This document shows positions 1 through 8,672 of a stretch of 64,000 nt of DNA, piece after piece. Position 1 is the first letter of the stretch. Every line of letters begins with the position of its first letter. The notes beneath the pieces are model-generated. The model saw nothing but the letters and a program-made list of their open reading frames with translations. It was not told the DNA's origin and did no database searches. A program made the position numbers and the translations under genes. The stretch spans positions 961,309 to 1,025,308 of the forward strand of contig NZ_FOIK01000001.1 in the NCBI RefSeq assembly GCF_900111565.1, given 5' to 3'. The stretch comes from Paenibacillus sp. NFR01. GTDB lineage: Bacteria > Bacillota > Bacilli > Paenibacillales > Paenibacillaceae.

Positions 1-206
1 CGGTAGACGTGACGAATAATATTTTTACCTATGAAGCGATCAAACATGCCCCGGTCATTACGCTGCCGGAAGGTACCGCACAGCAAGATATCGATAAAGC
101 ACAACGTTTGGCCCTCAAAGCGGAAAGCTCCTGCATGATCTCCCGGGCAGTCGCCGGGAATGTGCGGATCACGACAGAACCGACGGTGCTGGCAGGGCAG
201 CGATAA
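1..206 (+). CDS. OsmC/Ohr-family peroxiredoxin, C-terminal fragment
   Basis: This is the 3' end of a gene that begins left of the window; the frame is open to the edge and ends with TAA at 204-206. The last 67 or so residues carry SSCMISRAVAGN. This fits the second redox cysteine region of OsmC/Ohr proteins, which reduce organic hydroperoxides with a pair of cysteines. The stretch ends with a short beta tail (NVRITTEPTVLAG), which is usual for the family. The first cysteine and the start are outside the window, so OsmC and Ohr cannot be separated here. Confidence 0.7.
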   Translation, partial: VDVTNNIFTYEAIKHAPVITLPEGTAQQDIDKAQRLALKAESSCMISRAVAGNVRITTEPTVLAGQR

Positions 207-249
207 AAAGGGATTATTCACGATGAATAACCAGAAGGAGTGGATAGCC

Positions 250-756
250 ATGTCCTTGTCACCCATCCTACGTTTATGCAGCGATAAAGATGAAGAAGCG
301 ATTTATTCCATCATCAACGATGCGGCAACGGCGTACCGCGGCATCATTCCCACGGACCGTTACCACGAGCCCTACATGAGCAGAGATGAGCTGATCCACG
401 AGAAGAATAGCGGCGTGATTTTTTGGGGAGCAGAGCTGGATGGGCAGTTGATCGGGGTCATGGGCATCCAGGATAAAGGAGAGGTCGCGCTTATCCGTCA
501 CGCCTACGTCCGGACGAACAGCCGGCAAGGCGGCATTGGAACGAAACTGCTGCATCATCTTACCCGACTGACCGCCAAACCCATTCTGATCGGCACCTGG
601 GAGGCCGCGGCGTGGGCAATTGCTTTTTATGAGAAAAATGGTTTCAAACAGGTACCCGGCGAACGGAAGACAGCGTTGCTTCAGCAATATTGGAACGTTC
701 CGGAGCGGCAAATCCAAACCTCCGTCGTCTTGGCATCTGCTAATGATTGGGTTTAA
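250..756 (+). CDS. GNAT family N-acetyltransferase
   Basis: The protein has about 168 residues with the GNAT fold. A central strand-helix segment reads RHAYVRTNSRQGGIGTKLLHH, where QGGIG fits the acetyl-CoA pyrophosphate loop (Q/RxxGxG/A). It is followed by AIAFYEKNGF, the usual C-terminal motif B. An open frame reaches back to 160, but I place the start at ATG 250 because AAGGAG at 235-240 sits nine bases upstream. It starts 43 bp after the OsmC stop and may be cotranscribed with it. A hairpin terminator follows at 788-840. The substrate cannot be told. Confidence 0.8.
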   Translation: MSLSPILRLCSDKDEEAIYSIINDAATAYRGIIPTDRYHEPYMSRDELIHEKNSGVIFWGAELDGQLIGVMGIQDKGEVALIRHAYVRTNSRQGGIGTKLLHHLTRLTAKPILIGTWEAAAWAIAFYEKNGFKQVPGERKTALLQQYWNVPERQIQTSVVLASANDWV

Positions 757-787
757 CACAACAAGGAACTTTATAATTGTTTAGCTA

Positions 788-840
788 AAACAGCCTTACC
801 TGTGACTCGAATTTCGAGCGGGGTAAGGCTGTTTATTTTT
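788..840 (+). terminator. Rho-independent terminator after the GNAT gene
   Basis: An inverted repeat (ACAGCCTTACC with GGTAAGGCTGT) encloses a second small stem (CTCGAATTTCGAG) and runs into TTTATTTTT. It closes the OsmC-GNAT unit and insulates the sugar locus that follows. Confidence 0.85.
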
Positions 841-866
841 CGCAAGATATAAGTTGCTCATTTCCA

Positions 867-941
867 TTGCCAAGCTTTAAAGAGTGTGTTAATTTTGTGT
901 TACAAAGTTTACTATAAGTTAATCGTTATTCGAAGGTAAAC
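867..941 (+). promoter_or_regulatory. Promoter and TetR-type operator of the symporter unit
   Basis: The -35 box TTGCCA (867-872), a 17-bp spacer and the -10 box TAATTT (890-895) are followed exactly 12 bp later by an operator. It has a half site GTTTAC at 907, GTTAATC at 918 and the inverted arm GGTAAAC ending at 941. The last two form a 24-bp imperfect palindrome (918-941). The same layout precedes the genes at 6676 and 8797, and a copy lies before tetR. The operator sits around the transcription start, as for a repressor that blocks RNA polymerase. Confidence 0.7.
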
Positions 942-1237
942 ATTTCCTGTTAAATGGAAGCGCTTTACAACGGAGTTTAATACAATCCAATAGTTAAAAA
1001 TAACATGCTGTAATTTAACCAACCGGCTGAATTAGGCGACAGCAGAGCCGCAGAAACACAAAATTAAGTCGTTCAATTGATTAAATATGAAAAAGTCCCG
1101 AGGCGGGCGGCATTTTATAATGAAAACGTAAACAACAGAGCAGCCTCATAGGTGAGTGAGAAGGGGAGTCGGGGGAACGCAAGCGGGTTTTATTTTTACC
1201 AATCATGTAAGCGATTAAATAAAGGGAGATGAAGGAC
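942..1237 (+). other. Long untranslated leader of the symporter gene
   Basis: About 300 bases separate the operator from the start codon. An AT-poor core TGGAAGCGCTTT at 955-966 resembles a catabolite-responsive (cre) half but mismatches the consensus at three positions. A weak hairpin (CGGCT with AGCCG, around 1023-1052) is visible. I recognise no known riboswitch and no credible small gene. Confidence 0.4.
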
Positions 1238-2638
1238 ATGCAAACGACGAATTTGGCAAGTGATATCCCGGTGGTCCGGACGTCCGAAGCGGGTAGGAGC
1301 AGTAAATTAACCTTCAAGGAGAAAATCAGCTACGGTCTCGGAGACCTCGGGTCCAATCTGATGTGGGGGATTGTCGGCAGCTTTTTGCTCTACTTTTACA
1401 CCGACGTGGCCTTGATCCCGGTAGCCGCTACCGGCACATTGATTCTGGTGGCCCGGATTCTGGATTCCATCATCGACCCGGTCATCGGCGGATTCGTGGA
1501 TCGCACGAATACGCGTTACGGCAGAGCCCGTCCATATATTTTATTCGGAATTGTCCCGTTTGCAATTATGCTGATTCTAACGTTCACCAGCCCGGATCTT
1601 TCGAACACCGGAAAAATCATCTACGCATCCGTCACGTACATCATCGCGGGCCTGCTGTATTCCATCGTCAATGTGCCATACGGCGCGCTGATGCCGATGA
1701 TGACGCGAAGCGGGGAAGAGAAAGACCAGCTGTCCAGCTACCGCATGGTCGGGATGGCCGGCGGCAGTATCATCGTGACTGCGCTGACGACGCCTATGGT
1801 GAAGTTTTTCGGAGGCGGCAATGAACAGAAAGGGTACCTGTTTACAACGATCGTTTTCGCCGTACTCAGCTCCATTATGTTCCTTATTGTATTCAAGAAT
1901 TGCAAAGAACGTTATGTCGAGCCGGTATCGGCCCACAAAGCAAAGGGCTCACTGATTCAAACTTATAAAAGCGCATTCAAAAACGCGCCATGGGTTTCGA
2001 CGATCGTGTTCTCGCTGCTGCTTTTTATCCGTACCGGCGCAACCGTATCCATTACGATCTTTTTCTGCCTGCATGTGCTGCACAATCCGGGTATGATTTC
2101 GATCCTTCTGCCGGCGCTTTACGTATCCTTGCTGTGCTCTGCGGCCATTACGCCAGCTTTCCTGAAGAAATTCAAACAGCGTAAAGGCAACATCATTGCC
2201 CAGATTCTCTTCATGATCGCTCTCTCGATTATGCCGTTCTTTGAGCACAACATGGCGATGTTTGTCGGTCTGTGGTTGGTAGCCAACATCTTCGGCGGAA
2301 TCAGCTCGGGCGCCGTATTCAGTATGATCGCCAATTCCGTCGATTACAACGAATGGAAATTCAACAACAAATCCGAAGGCACCTTGTATGCGGGCTACAG
2401 CTTCGCCACTAAAGTCGGCATGGCACTTGGCAGCGCAGTTGTCGGTTATACGCTCGCATTTACCGGCTACAGCGCGGAGAATGTAACAGCCGGCGCATCT
2501 TCAGCCATCAACGTACTGTTCTTCGCCATTCCGCTGGTGTGCACAGTACTGCAGATTGCAGCGATTTGCTTCTATAAACTGGATGCCATCCATCCGCAAG
2601 TGGTGCGCGAGCTGGATGCCAGACGCAGCGCAGTATAA
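1238..2638 (+). CDS. GPH-family sugar:cation symporter (MFS)
   Basis: The 466-residue integral membrane protein belongs to the glycoside-pentoside-hexuronide:cation symporter family. It has the family signature near residue 80 (RTNTRYGRARPYILFG) and about twelve hydrophobic segments. GPH members such as MelB, XynP, YicJ and UidB import glycosides with Na+ or H+. I prefer ATG 1238 over ATG 1229 because GGGAG at 1224-1228 abuts 1229 but lies nine bases from 1238. It is the first gene of a unit with the ROK kinase and chemoreceptor and is controlled by the operator at 907-941. It is the only importer in the left locus, so it probably brings in the intact glycoside. The substrate is inferred from context. 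Confidence 0.88.
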   Translation: MQTTNLASDIPVVRTSEAGRSSKLTFKEKISYGLGDLGSNLMWGIVGSFLLYFYTDVALIPVAATGTLILVARILDSIIDPVIGGFVDRTNTRYGRARPYILFGIVPFAIMLILTFTSPDLSNTGKIIYASVTYIIAGLLYSIVNVPYGALMPMMTRSGEEKDQLSSYRMVGMAGGSIIVTALTTPMVKFFGGGNEQKGYLFTTIVFAVLSSIMFLIVFKNCKERYVEPVSAHKAKGSLIQTYKSAFKNAPWVSTIVFSLLLFIRTGATVSITIFFCLHVLHNPGMISILLPALYVSLLCSAAITPAFLKKFKQRKGNIIAQILFMIALSIMPFFEHNMAMFVGLWLVANIFGGISSGAVFSMIANSVDYNEWKFNNKSEGTLYAGYSFATKVGMALGSAVVGYTLAFTGYSAENVTAGASSAINVLFFAIPLVCTVLQIAAICFYKLDAIHPQVVRELDARRSAV

Positions 2639-2673
2639 CGTAACCGCTTTATCGGAATAACCTTCACCCATAA

Positions 2674-2715
2674 GGCAATGCTGTAAGGTTTGTCCACTTA
2701 TGGCATTGTCTTTTT
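2674..2715 (+). terminator. Possible attenuating terminator between symporter and kinase
   Basis: GGCAATGC pairs with GCATTGTC (one G-U) across a 21-base loop and is followed by TTTTT. The loop is long and no new promoter is obvious before the kinase gene, so it may only lower expression of the downstream genes. Confidence 0.45.
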
Positions 2716-2743
2716 GAGTGCATATCAGAGAGGAGAAATTTAG

Positions 2744-3700
2744 ATGGAGACAAATGATAAGTATTACATAGGCATTGACCTTGGGGGAACGTCGATCAAA
2801 ATCGGCCTGTGCGATGCGCAGGGGCAGCTGCTTGCGGTGTTTGAAGGACCAACGGAAGCGGAGAAACGGGCGGAAGGGGTGCTGCAGAACATCGAGCTGT
2901 ACGTCAGAGAGCTGGTTGCACGCGAAGGCTGCAATTGGGAGCAAATCGCCGGGATCGGCGCCGGGATACCGGGCTTTCTGGATTTTGAACAAGGACTGGT
3001 CAAAGCATCGCCTAACCTGGGCTGGAAGGATGTGCCGGTACGGCAAATTCTTGAAGACCGAATGGGCAAGCCGGTGAAAATCGATAACGACGCGAATGTT
3101 GCCGCACTCGGCGAAGTGTGGAGCGGAGCTGCCGCAGGCATTCCGAATGCGGTCTGCTATACGCTGGGAACCGGCGTAGGCGGAGGCATCATCGTCAAGA
3201 ACAACCTATGCCAGGGCTTTAACGGGATGGGCGGAGAAATCGGACATCTGAAGGTTGTTGCGGACAACGAAGCCATTCTCTGTGGCTGCGGGAAAAAAGG
3301 CTGCCTGGAGACGGTGTCCTCCGCGACGGGCATCATTTATATGGCGAAGGAAGCGGTGATCCGCGGGGAGCAGACCATGCTCGCCCATCATCGCGAAATT
3401 ACCGCCAAGGATGTATTGGATGCGGCCAAAGCCGGCGATCCGGCGGCCCTGCACATTGTCGACCGCGCCGCCGATTATCTCGGACGGTCCATGGCGCTGC
3501 TGTCGGTCGTGGTCAACCCGCAGCGTTTTGTAGTCGGGGGCGGCGTTGCCAAAGCCGGAAGCTTCCTGCTGGACCGCATCGACCGTTATTTCCGGGAATA
3601 TGCGCTTGGCAACGGCAGCGAGAATGTGGACATCGTGCCGGCAATACTGGGCAACAATGCCGGTGTTGTGGGGGCGGCAGGCCTTCACTGCTTCGGTTAG
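2744..3700 (+). CDS. ROK-family sugar kinase (glucokinase-like)
   Basis: The protein has 318 residues. An N-terminal phosphate-1 motif (IGIDLGGTSIKIG) is followed by catalytic Asp116 in IDNDANVAALGE and by the ROK zinc site His168...Cys180-Gly-Cys182...Cys187 (CGCGKKGCLE). This is the standard ROK glucokinase layout and length. The enzyme should phosphorylate glucose, or a close hexose, with ATP in the cytosol. It follows the symporter and precedes the chemoreceptor by 18 bp. In the proposed pathway it makes glucose 6-phosphate from the hexose freed by the lyases and reductase of the neighbouring units. Specificity for glucose rather than, for example, allose or mannose is inferred. Confidence 0.88.
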   Translation: METNDKYYIGIDLGGTSIKIGLCDAQGQLLAVFEGPTEAEKRAEGVLQNIELYVRELVAREGCNWEQIAGIGAGIPGFLDFEQGLVKASPNLGWKDVPVRQILEDRMGKPVKIDNDANVAALGEVWSGAAAGIPNAVCYTLGTGVGGGIIVKNNLCQGFNGMGGEIGHLKVVADNEAILCGCGKKGCLETVSSATGIIYMAKEAVIRGEQTMLAHHREITAKDVLDAAKAGDPAALHIVDRAADYLGRSMALLSVVVNPQRFVVGGGVAKAGSFLLDRIDRYFREYALGNGSENVDIVPAILGNNAGVVGAAGLHCFG

Positions 3701-3718
3701 GGACAGGAGATGGCTGAG

Positions 3719-5785
3719 ATGAAGCGTTCCGATGCGGGCAAATGGAATTCCCTGTTTGTCAAAATTCTGCTGATCTCTCTATTGTGCATGGCCATTCCCA
3801 TGACGTTCTCGCTGATCTATGCGAACCATACGTTCTCCCGGACGCTGTACAATGAATCGGCACATAACTTATCCGCGGTTGCGGGGGAAAAGAGGAACGA
3901 AATCGACTTGGCCATCGGCAGCATTATGACGCAGTCGGCCAGCCTTGCCATTCAGCCTAATATCGCTGATTACATGAATAACGTAAATCAGGCGACAAGC
4001 GACGGGCATGGCGGCCACTCGCGGATTTCCGAATATTTGGGCCAAATCGTCACCAATGCAGAAGGGTTATACGAGAATATCTTTATTGTCGGCTTGGACG
4101 GAACGATCCGCATCGACGGGATTGGCGGCGGATCTGTCGGCAGTAGTGTCGGAGATGCGGCAAAAAGCTGGCTTGAGGAAGCGGAGGCCCATGATGGGGC
4201 CGTCATTACGGAAACGGCGCAGCTCTCGCCTGTATCCGGCAAGCCGGTGATTACCAACGCGGTAGTGATCCCAGGACGGGACGGGGGCGAGCCGCAAGGC
4301 TTGCTGGTTACTTCGATCGACTTGGGTGCGCTGGCCGGCCGAGTGAATGCATCCGGTGATAATGACTTGAAGACCATGCTGGTGAACGGTAAAGGGCTTG
4401 TCGTCTCTTCCGCGGACGCGCAGTACATCCTCTCACTTGATTTAAGCAAACAGAAAGGCGATATACTGGATTTTTACAACCGTTTCAAGTCGGATGCCGG
4501 TGCTTCAGGCCGCTTTACGCTGGAAGGCGTTCAGTATATCGGCTCCTATGAGAAGAGCCGGACTCAGGATCTCTTCGCTATTTCTTATATGCCTACGTCC
4601 AGATATGCGGAAAAGGCAGAACGTCTGAAGCGGGATCTTATCGCTGTCATTCTTGCCGCCGTGCTGATGTTCTCACTCATCATTGCCTTTTTTGCAAAAT
4701 CGGTTACTCAGCCGATCCGGGCTGCTTCGGCCTACCTGCAGAAGATGGCTTCCGGCCATTGGCAGGAGGCGATTCCAAACCGTTACATGAAGCGTAAGGA
4801 TGAGACCGGTATGCTGATGGCTTCACTGCATCAGATGAAGAGTTCGCTGAGTAAAGCCATCGGGACGGTGAAGCAAGAATCCGATAAGTTATCGCTCAAC
4901 GTTGAGACCGCTCAAGGCAGCATCTATGAGCTGAACGAACAGATCCGCACCGTATCGGAGATTACGCAGGAGATGTCCGCAGCGGCACAGGAGACGGCGG
5001 CGGCCGCGGATGAACTTAAGAGCATGGCCCGCACGGTCGAGCTCTCCGTTCAGTCGATCGCAGCGAACGCAGAACAGGGCGTTGCCGATTCCCATGCCAT
5101 GTTCACGCGGGCGGCAACGCTCAAAAGCGGAAGCGATCAATCCAGGGAACGGGCCGCAGAGCTGCTGCGAGATCTGAAGCTCAACATCGACGAAGCGATA
5201 ACCCAATCCCAATCGGTACACCGGATCAACCTGCTGGTCCAGGTGATTCTCGGCATTGTGTCCAAGACCAATATTTTGGCGCTGAACGCCGGTATCGAAG
5301 CCTCGCGTTCCGGCGAAACGGGCAGGGGCTTTGCGGTCATTGCCGGAGAAATCAGGAAGCTCGCCGAGCAGTCAGGTACCTCGGCTGCGGAAATTCAGGC
5401 TGTCACCCGTGAGGTGCTTATGTCCGTAGACAAGCTGACCCGATGCTCCGAGGATGCCCTGCGTTTCATCGACCAGACGGTTCTGGCCGATTACGAATTA
5501 CTGGTGCAGAGCGGGGAGCAGTATTACCGGGATGCGGAATATTTTGAACGTCTCCTAAAGGCATTTAACCGGTCGTCCGTGGATATTGAGACTTCCATCC
5601 GGCGTATGTCGGCGAGCATCGGGGAGATTGCGCTGGCCGGCGGCCAATCCGCGCTCGATACGGCCTCGATTGCCGAACAAGCGGGCGGAGTGCTGGCACG
5701 AAGCCGGATCGTTGCGCGGGTCGCCGACGAGACCGGGGAAAGCGCAGAGAACCTGCGCGACGGGATATCCGGATTCCACCTCTAA
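3719..5785 (+). CDS. Methyl-accepting chemotaxis protein with extracellular Cache-like domain
   Basis: The receptor has 688 residues. A first membrane helix lies at about 13-33, an extracellular ligand-binding region at 35-300 (Cache-like, inferred from size and position), a second helix at about 305-327, HAMP to about 385, and a cytoplasmic signalling domain. Its hairpin tip reads [20 protein letters not shown] and then [16 protein letters not shown] choose ATG 3719 because AGGAG at 3705-3709 is nine bases away, while it touches ATG 3710. The gene begins 18 bp after the ROK kinase stop, so it is very probably in the same operon. This suggests that the cell swims towards the substrate it imports. 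The tip differs slightly from canonical IEAARAGE. Confidence 0.88.
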   Translation: MKRSDAGKWNSLFVKILLISLLCMAIPMTFSLIYANHTFSRTLYNESAHNLSAVAGEKRNEIDLAIGSIMTQSASLAIQPNIADYMNNVNQATSDGHGGHSRISEYLGQIVTNAEGLYENIFIVGLDGTIRIDGIGGGSVGSSVGDAAKSWLEEAEAHDGAVITETAQLSPVSGKPVITNAVVIPGRDGGEPQGLLVTSIDLGALAGRVNASGDNDLKTMLVNGKGLVVSSADAQYILSLDLSKQKGDILDFYNRFKSDAGASGRFTLEGVQYIGSYEKSRTQDLFAISYMPTSRYAEKAERLKRDLIAVILAAVLMFSLIIAFFAKSVTQPIRAASAYLQKMASGHWQEAIPNRYMKRKDETGMLMASLHQMKSSLSKAIGTVKQESDKLSLNVETAQGSIYELNEQIRTVSEITQEMSAAAQETAAAADELKSMARTVELSVQSIAANAEQGVADSHAMFTRAATLKSGSDQSRERAAELLRDLKLNIDEAITQSQSVHRINLLVQVILGIVSKTNILALNAGIEASRSGETGRGFAVIAGEIRKLAEQSGTSAAEIQAVTREVLMSVDKLTRCSEDALRFIDQTVLADYELLVQSGEQYYRDAEYFERLLKAFNRSSVDIETSIRRMSASIGEIALAGGQSALDTASIAEQAGGVLARSRIVARVADETGESAENLRDGISGFHL

Positions 5786-5791
5786 AACGGC

Positions 5792-5854
5792 TTGATTTTT
5801 GCATACGCCTGTACTATGCTGGATTCAATAATTAACTGCGAATAAACGGTTTAC
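5792..5854 (+). promoter_or_regulatory. tetR promoter with autoregulatory operator
   Basis: The -35 box TTGATT (5792-5797), a 17-bp spacer and the -10 box TATGCT (5815-5820) precede a 24-bp site at 5831-5854. Read on the minus strand, the site begins GTAAACCGTTTATTCG and ends AGTTAAT. It aligns with the operators at 918-941, 6619-6642 and 8724-8747. This is the expected picture for a TetR regulator that represses itself and neighbouring units. Confidence 0.65.
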
Positions 5855-5880
5855 CGCTGTATATAAGAAAGGAGGTTCAC

Positions 5881-6519
5881 ATGGCAACAACATGGCATCA
5901 GGATGTGCGGAACCGGAACCGGGAAGAGTTTATTTTAGCCGGTCAGCATACCCTGATCGAAAATAATTTTACGAATGTAGCGCTGAAGGAGATCTGTGAG
6001 CGGGCGAACTTGAGTAAAGTTACGTTCTACAAATGCTTCAACTCGCTGGATGAGCTCATTTTTGCCGTTCAGCAGAAGATCCTCGGCGAAATCACGGCTT
6101 ATATTGAAACGCATGCTGCTTCCCGCAGCAGCGGCCTGGAGAGCGTAGGAGGTTATCTGGATGCCTGGATCGATTTCTTGGACAGCCAGCCGGACTATCT
6201 GAAATATATCGGATTTTTTGACCATACGTACCGCGACCACTATCCGAACGAAGAATTGCAGGCCACCTACCGTGAGCAGGTCAGCGACGGCGCGGTCGGG
6301 CGGCTGCTGTACAATTATATGGAACAGGGCGTGCGAGACGGCTCCATCCGTCCCGACCTTGACCTGAATGAATCCAGCCTCTATATCATCGAAATGATTA
6401 TCAGCCTGATGCAGCGCCTGGCTTTTCGGGGGAAGCTGCTGCAGGAGGAGCACGGCGTGAATGTCCGGGAGATCGCCAAGACTTCCAAGGCGTTTGTGCT
6501 GCATTATTTGCAGAAATAA
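5881..6519 (+). CDS. TetR/AcrR-family transcriptional regulator of the glycoside locus
   Basis: The protein has 212 residues. The N-terminal helix-turn-helix spans about residues 30-62 (NVALKEICERANLSKVTFYKCFNSLDEL), and the C-terminal helical region would bind a ligand and dimerise. The ribosome binding site GAAAGGAGG ends just before the start. It stands alone between the symporter unit and the lyase/dehydrogenase unit. A palindrome in its own promoter matches operators in front of 1238, 6676 and 8797, so I infer that it controls all four units. The inducer is probably the glycoside or an early product of its breakdown; nothing in the sequence names it. Confidence 0.85.
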   Translation: MATTWHQDVRNRNREEFILAGQHTLIENNFTNVALKEICERANLSKVTFYKCFNSLDELIFAVQQKILGEITAYIETHAASRSSGLESVGGYLDAWIDFLDSQPDYLKYIGFFDHTYRDHYPNEELQATYREQVSDGAVGRLLYNYMEQGVRDGSIRPDLDLNESSLYIIEMIISLMQRLAFRGKLLQEEHGVNVREIAKTSKAFVLHYLQK

Positions 6520-6535
6520 CGGAATGTATTACTGG

Positions 6536-6561
6536 CGGATTCCTTGCGGAATCCGTTTTTT
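6536..6561 (+). terminator. Terminator after tetR
   Basis: CGGATTCC and GGAATCCG form an eight-base-pair stem with a TTGC loop, followed by six T. Confidence 0.88.
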
Positions 6562-6568
6562 GTTGCGC

Positions 6569-6642
6569 TTGCAAAACCGGAGAATCTCTGGTAAAGTAGC
6601 ATTAAAGAGTTACTCATAGTTAACCGTTAAATATAGATTAAC
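6569..6642 (+). promoter_or_regulatory. Promoter and operator of the lyase/dehydrogenase unit
   Basis: The -35 box TTGCAA (6569-6574), a 17-bp spacer and the -10 box TAAAGT (6592-6597) are followed exactly 12 bp later by half site GTTACTC at 6609, then GTTAACC at 6619 and the inverted arm GATTAAC ending at 6642. The 24-bp palindrome 6619-6642 matches those before 1238, 8797 and tetR. Confidence 0.7.
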
Positions 6643-6675
6643 TATACAACATTCACGGAGAGGAAGTCTTGTACT

Positions 6676-7467
6676 ATGAAGCTGGGAATGATCGCATCGG
6701 TGAAAGAGGATAGTTTTATTCAAGCCCGTAAACGGGGGTTAAGCTTCTTGGAATTTTGCATCAACGAAGGCGACAATGTGGACGAATTTTGCGCTCAGCT
6801 GGAGCAGATTGCGGAATGGACACGTTCATACGGCGTAAAGGTAGGATCGATCGGCCGTTGGAAGTCGGAGCGGATCAACGCTAAGGGGGAAATTTTGCTG
6901 GATGAGCTGGAGCGCTGCTATAAACTGATTGACGCGGCCAGCGCGCTGGGATGCTCAAGCTTTGTTGCCGGCTGTAACTATGTCGAGGAATTGTCTTTTT
7001 ACGATAATTGCACGGCGGCGATCTCGTTCTTCAGCAGGCTGCTGGATTATGCAGCGACGAAGAACGTCAAAATATCCACCTACAACTGTCGTAAAGTAAA
7101 TTTCGTCAATACGCCGGAGGTATGGCGCATCATCCATGGACATTTGCCGGAGCTCGGCATTAAATACGATCCTTCACATGCCCGATTCTTCGGCGGAGAC
7201 TATATGCAGGAGGCGCTCGATTGGGGGCACCGGTTCTATCACGTACATTTGAAAGGCTCGCTCCTGGTCAACGGGCAAAAGGTGGATGAACCGCCGGCAG
7301 GCATGGATCAGACGGATTGGCCGTCGTTCATTGCCACGCTTCGCGCCGCGGGATATGATGGCGGACTCAGCATTGAACCGCGCAAATCGGCCCTTCCGGA
7401 TGCATTGGCAGACAAAGGCATCGATTACTCGGCTGCTTACTTCAAGAAGTTGCTGCTGGAAGCATAA
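6676..7467 (+). CDS. TIM-barrel sugar isomerase/lyase-like protein
   Basis: The protein has 263 residues of the AP-endonuclease-2-like (sugar phosphate isomerase/epimerase) family. Likely metal ligands are Asp165 in KYDPSHA, His189/His191 in YHVHLKGS and Glu234 in LSIEPRK. The strand-5 position that is usually Glu appears as Asn137 (TYNCR), so the metal site may be altered. Relatives include 3-keto-glycoside epimerases (YcjR) and the LgdB lyases and hydratases that act on 3-keto-sugars. It is cotranscribed with the Gfo dehydrogenase 29 bp downstream and carries the locus operator. I infer elimination, hydration or epimerisation of a 3-keto-sugar; the exact step is open. Confidence 0.75.
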   Translation: MKLGMIASVKEDSFIQARKRGLSFLEFCINEGDNVDEFCAQLEQIAEWTRSYGVKVGSIGRWKSERINAKGEILLDELERCYKLIDAASALGCSSFVAGCNYVEELSFYDNCTAAISFFSRLLDYAATKNVKISTYNCRKVNFVNTPEVWRIIHGHLPELGIKYDPSHARFFGGDYMQEALDWGHRFYHVHLKGSLLVNGQKVDEPPAGMDQTDWPSFIATLRAAGYDGGLSIEPRKSALPDALADKGIDYSAAYFKKLLLEA

Positions 7468-7496
7468 TTGCCATAACAATACGAGGTGAACCTAAC

Positions 7497-8585
7497 ATGA
7501 CAAACAAACTCAAATACGCATTGATCGGCGCCGGCGGCAACGCGGAGAAGAAACATATCCACGGATATTTGGCGCTGGAGGATATTGAAGTGGTTGCGGT
7601 CTGCGATGTCGAGCCGGGTAAGGCGGCCCGCATGGCGGAGAAATATGGCGTTGCCGGCGTTTATCTGGATTATAAGGAAATGTTCGCCAAAGAACGGCCG
7701 GATATCGTCAGTGTCGTCACCCCTAATCATCTGCATGCCGAAATTACGGAATATGCGCTTTCGCATGGCGCCCATGTTCATTGTGAGAAACCGCTGTGCA
7801 TCAGCAAGGCGGAAGCAGAGCGCATTGTTGCGGCGCGGAACCGTTCCGGCAAACAGGTGATGATCGGACTCAACAACCGTTTTACCAATGAAGCGGTATT
7901 CCTGAAAGAGTGGATCGATGCCGGTAATCTCGGCAACATTTACAGCGCCAAAGCCGGCTGGATCCGCCGCAGCGGCATTCCGGGCCGGGGTACCTGGTTT
8001 ACGGATAAAACCCGTGCCGGCGGCGGCGTCATGATCGATCTGGGTGCGCATTACCTTGACCTTGCACTGTATTTCATGGGATTGCCTAAGGTATCCTATA
8101 CCGCAGGCAGTATCCATCAGAATTTCGTGCATACCACGGCGCGGAACCGTAACGGCTATAAAGGGATTGAAAGCGGCTTGTTCAACGTGGAAGATGCAGC
8201 GACCGGTTATTTAGGGCTGCAGGACGGGGCATGCCTGTCCTTTGATTTTAGCTGGGCTTCGAATATCGAGGAGGATCGTTTCTTCGTGGAGCTGATGGGC
8301 ACCAAAGGCGGCGCCAGTCTGGTCAACGGGACGCTTAAGCTGTTCGGCGAAAGCTCGGATATCTGTCTGGATATCACGCCGAGGTTGAAGCTAAATCCAA
8401 CGCTCCAGTTGAAGAATGAATTTCGTCATTTCGTCGATTGCATCAAGGACGGCAGCCAGCCGCTCATTGCGCCGGCGGAAGACGGGCTGTATTTTGCAGA
8501 GATTGTGGACGCCTTCTACCAAAGCGCAGCTGCGGGGTCGCCGGTAATCCTGAACCAGGATCGGCCTGCGGTCCTTGCGCTATAG
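7497..8585 (+). CDS. Gfo/Idh/MocA-family sugar dehydrogenase
   Basis: The protein has 362 residues. It has an N-terminal Rossmann motif (LIGAGGNAEKKHI), the CEKP signature (HVHCEKPLCIS) with its active-site Lys, and GGGVMIDLGAHYLDLAL, where the Asp and His complete the usual catalytic set. Family members oxidise or reduce a sugar hydroxyl with NAD(P), often at C3 of a glucoside. The start is supported by GAGGTGAA at 7482-7489. Its partner upstream is a TIM-barrel protein, and a strong terminator follows. In the proposed scheme this enzyme either oxidises the glycoside to the 3-keto form or reduces 3-keto-glucose to glucose; the Gfo at 8797 would do the other step. Confidence 0.87.
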   Translation: MTNKLKYALIGAGGNAEKKHIHGYLALEDIEVVAVCDVEPGKAARMAEKYGVAGVYLDYKEMFAKERPDIVSVVTPNHLHAEITEYALSHGAHVHCEKPLCISKAEAERIVAARNRSGKQVMIGLNNRFTNEAVFLKEWIDAGNLGNIYSAKAGWIRRSGIPGRGTWFTDKTRAGGGVMIDLGAHYLDLALYFMGLPKVSYTAGSIHQNFVHTTARNRNGYKGIESGLFNVEDAATGYLGLQDGACLSFDFSWASNIEEDRFFVELMGTKGGASLVNGTLKLFGESSDICLDITPRLKLNPTLQLKNEFRHFVDCIKDGSQPLIAPAEDGLYFAEIVDAFYQSAAAGSPVILNQDRPAVLAL

Positions 8586-8595
8586 AATTGGCTTA

Positions 8596-8641
8596 AGCAT
8601 GTGCTATTCCTGAAAGAACAGGAGTGGCACATGCTTTTTTT
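8596..8641 (+). terminator. Strong terminator after the first Gfo unit
   Basis: AGCATGTGC pairs with GCACATGCT, and the inner part extends the stem (ATTCCTG with CAGGAGT). Seven T follow. It separates units C and D. Confidence 0.9.
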
Positions 8642-8672
8642 GTATACGTTTACAAACCTAAAAAATAACTGC

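Noticed and set aside
955..968. cre site before the symporter
   Set aside because: The core AAGCGCTT is suggestive, but three positions differ from the consensus, so I list it only as part of the leader.
1081..1317. Minus-strand open frame over the start of the symporter gene
   Set aside because: It is antisense to the leader and start of a well-supported gene, has no ribosome binding site, and its translation shows no family features.
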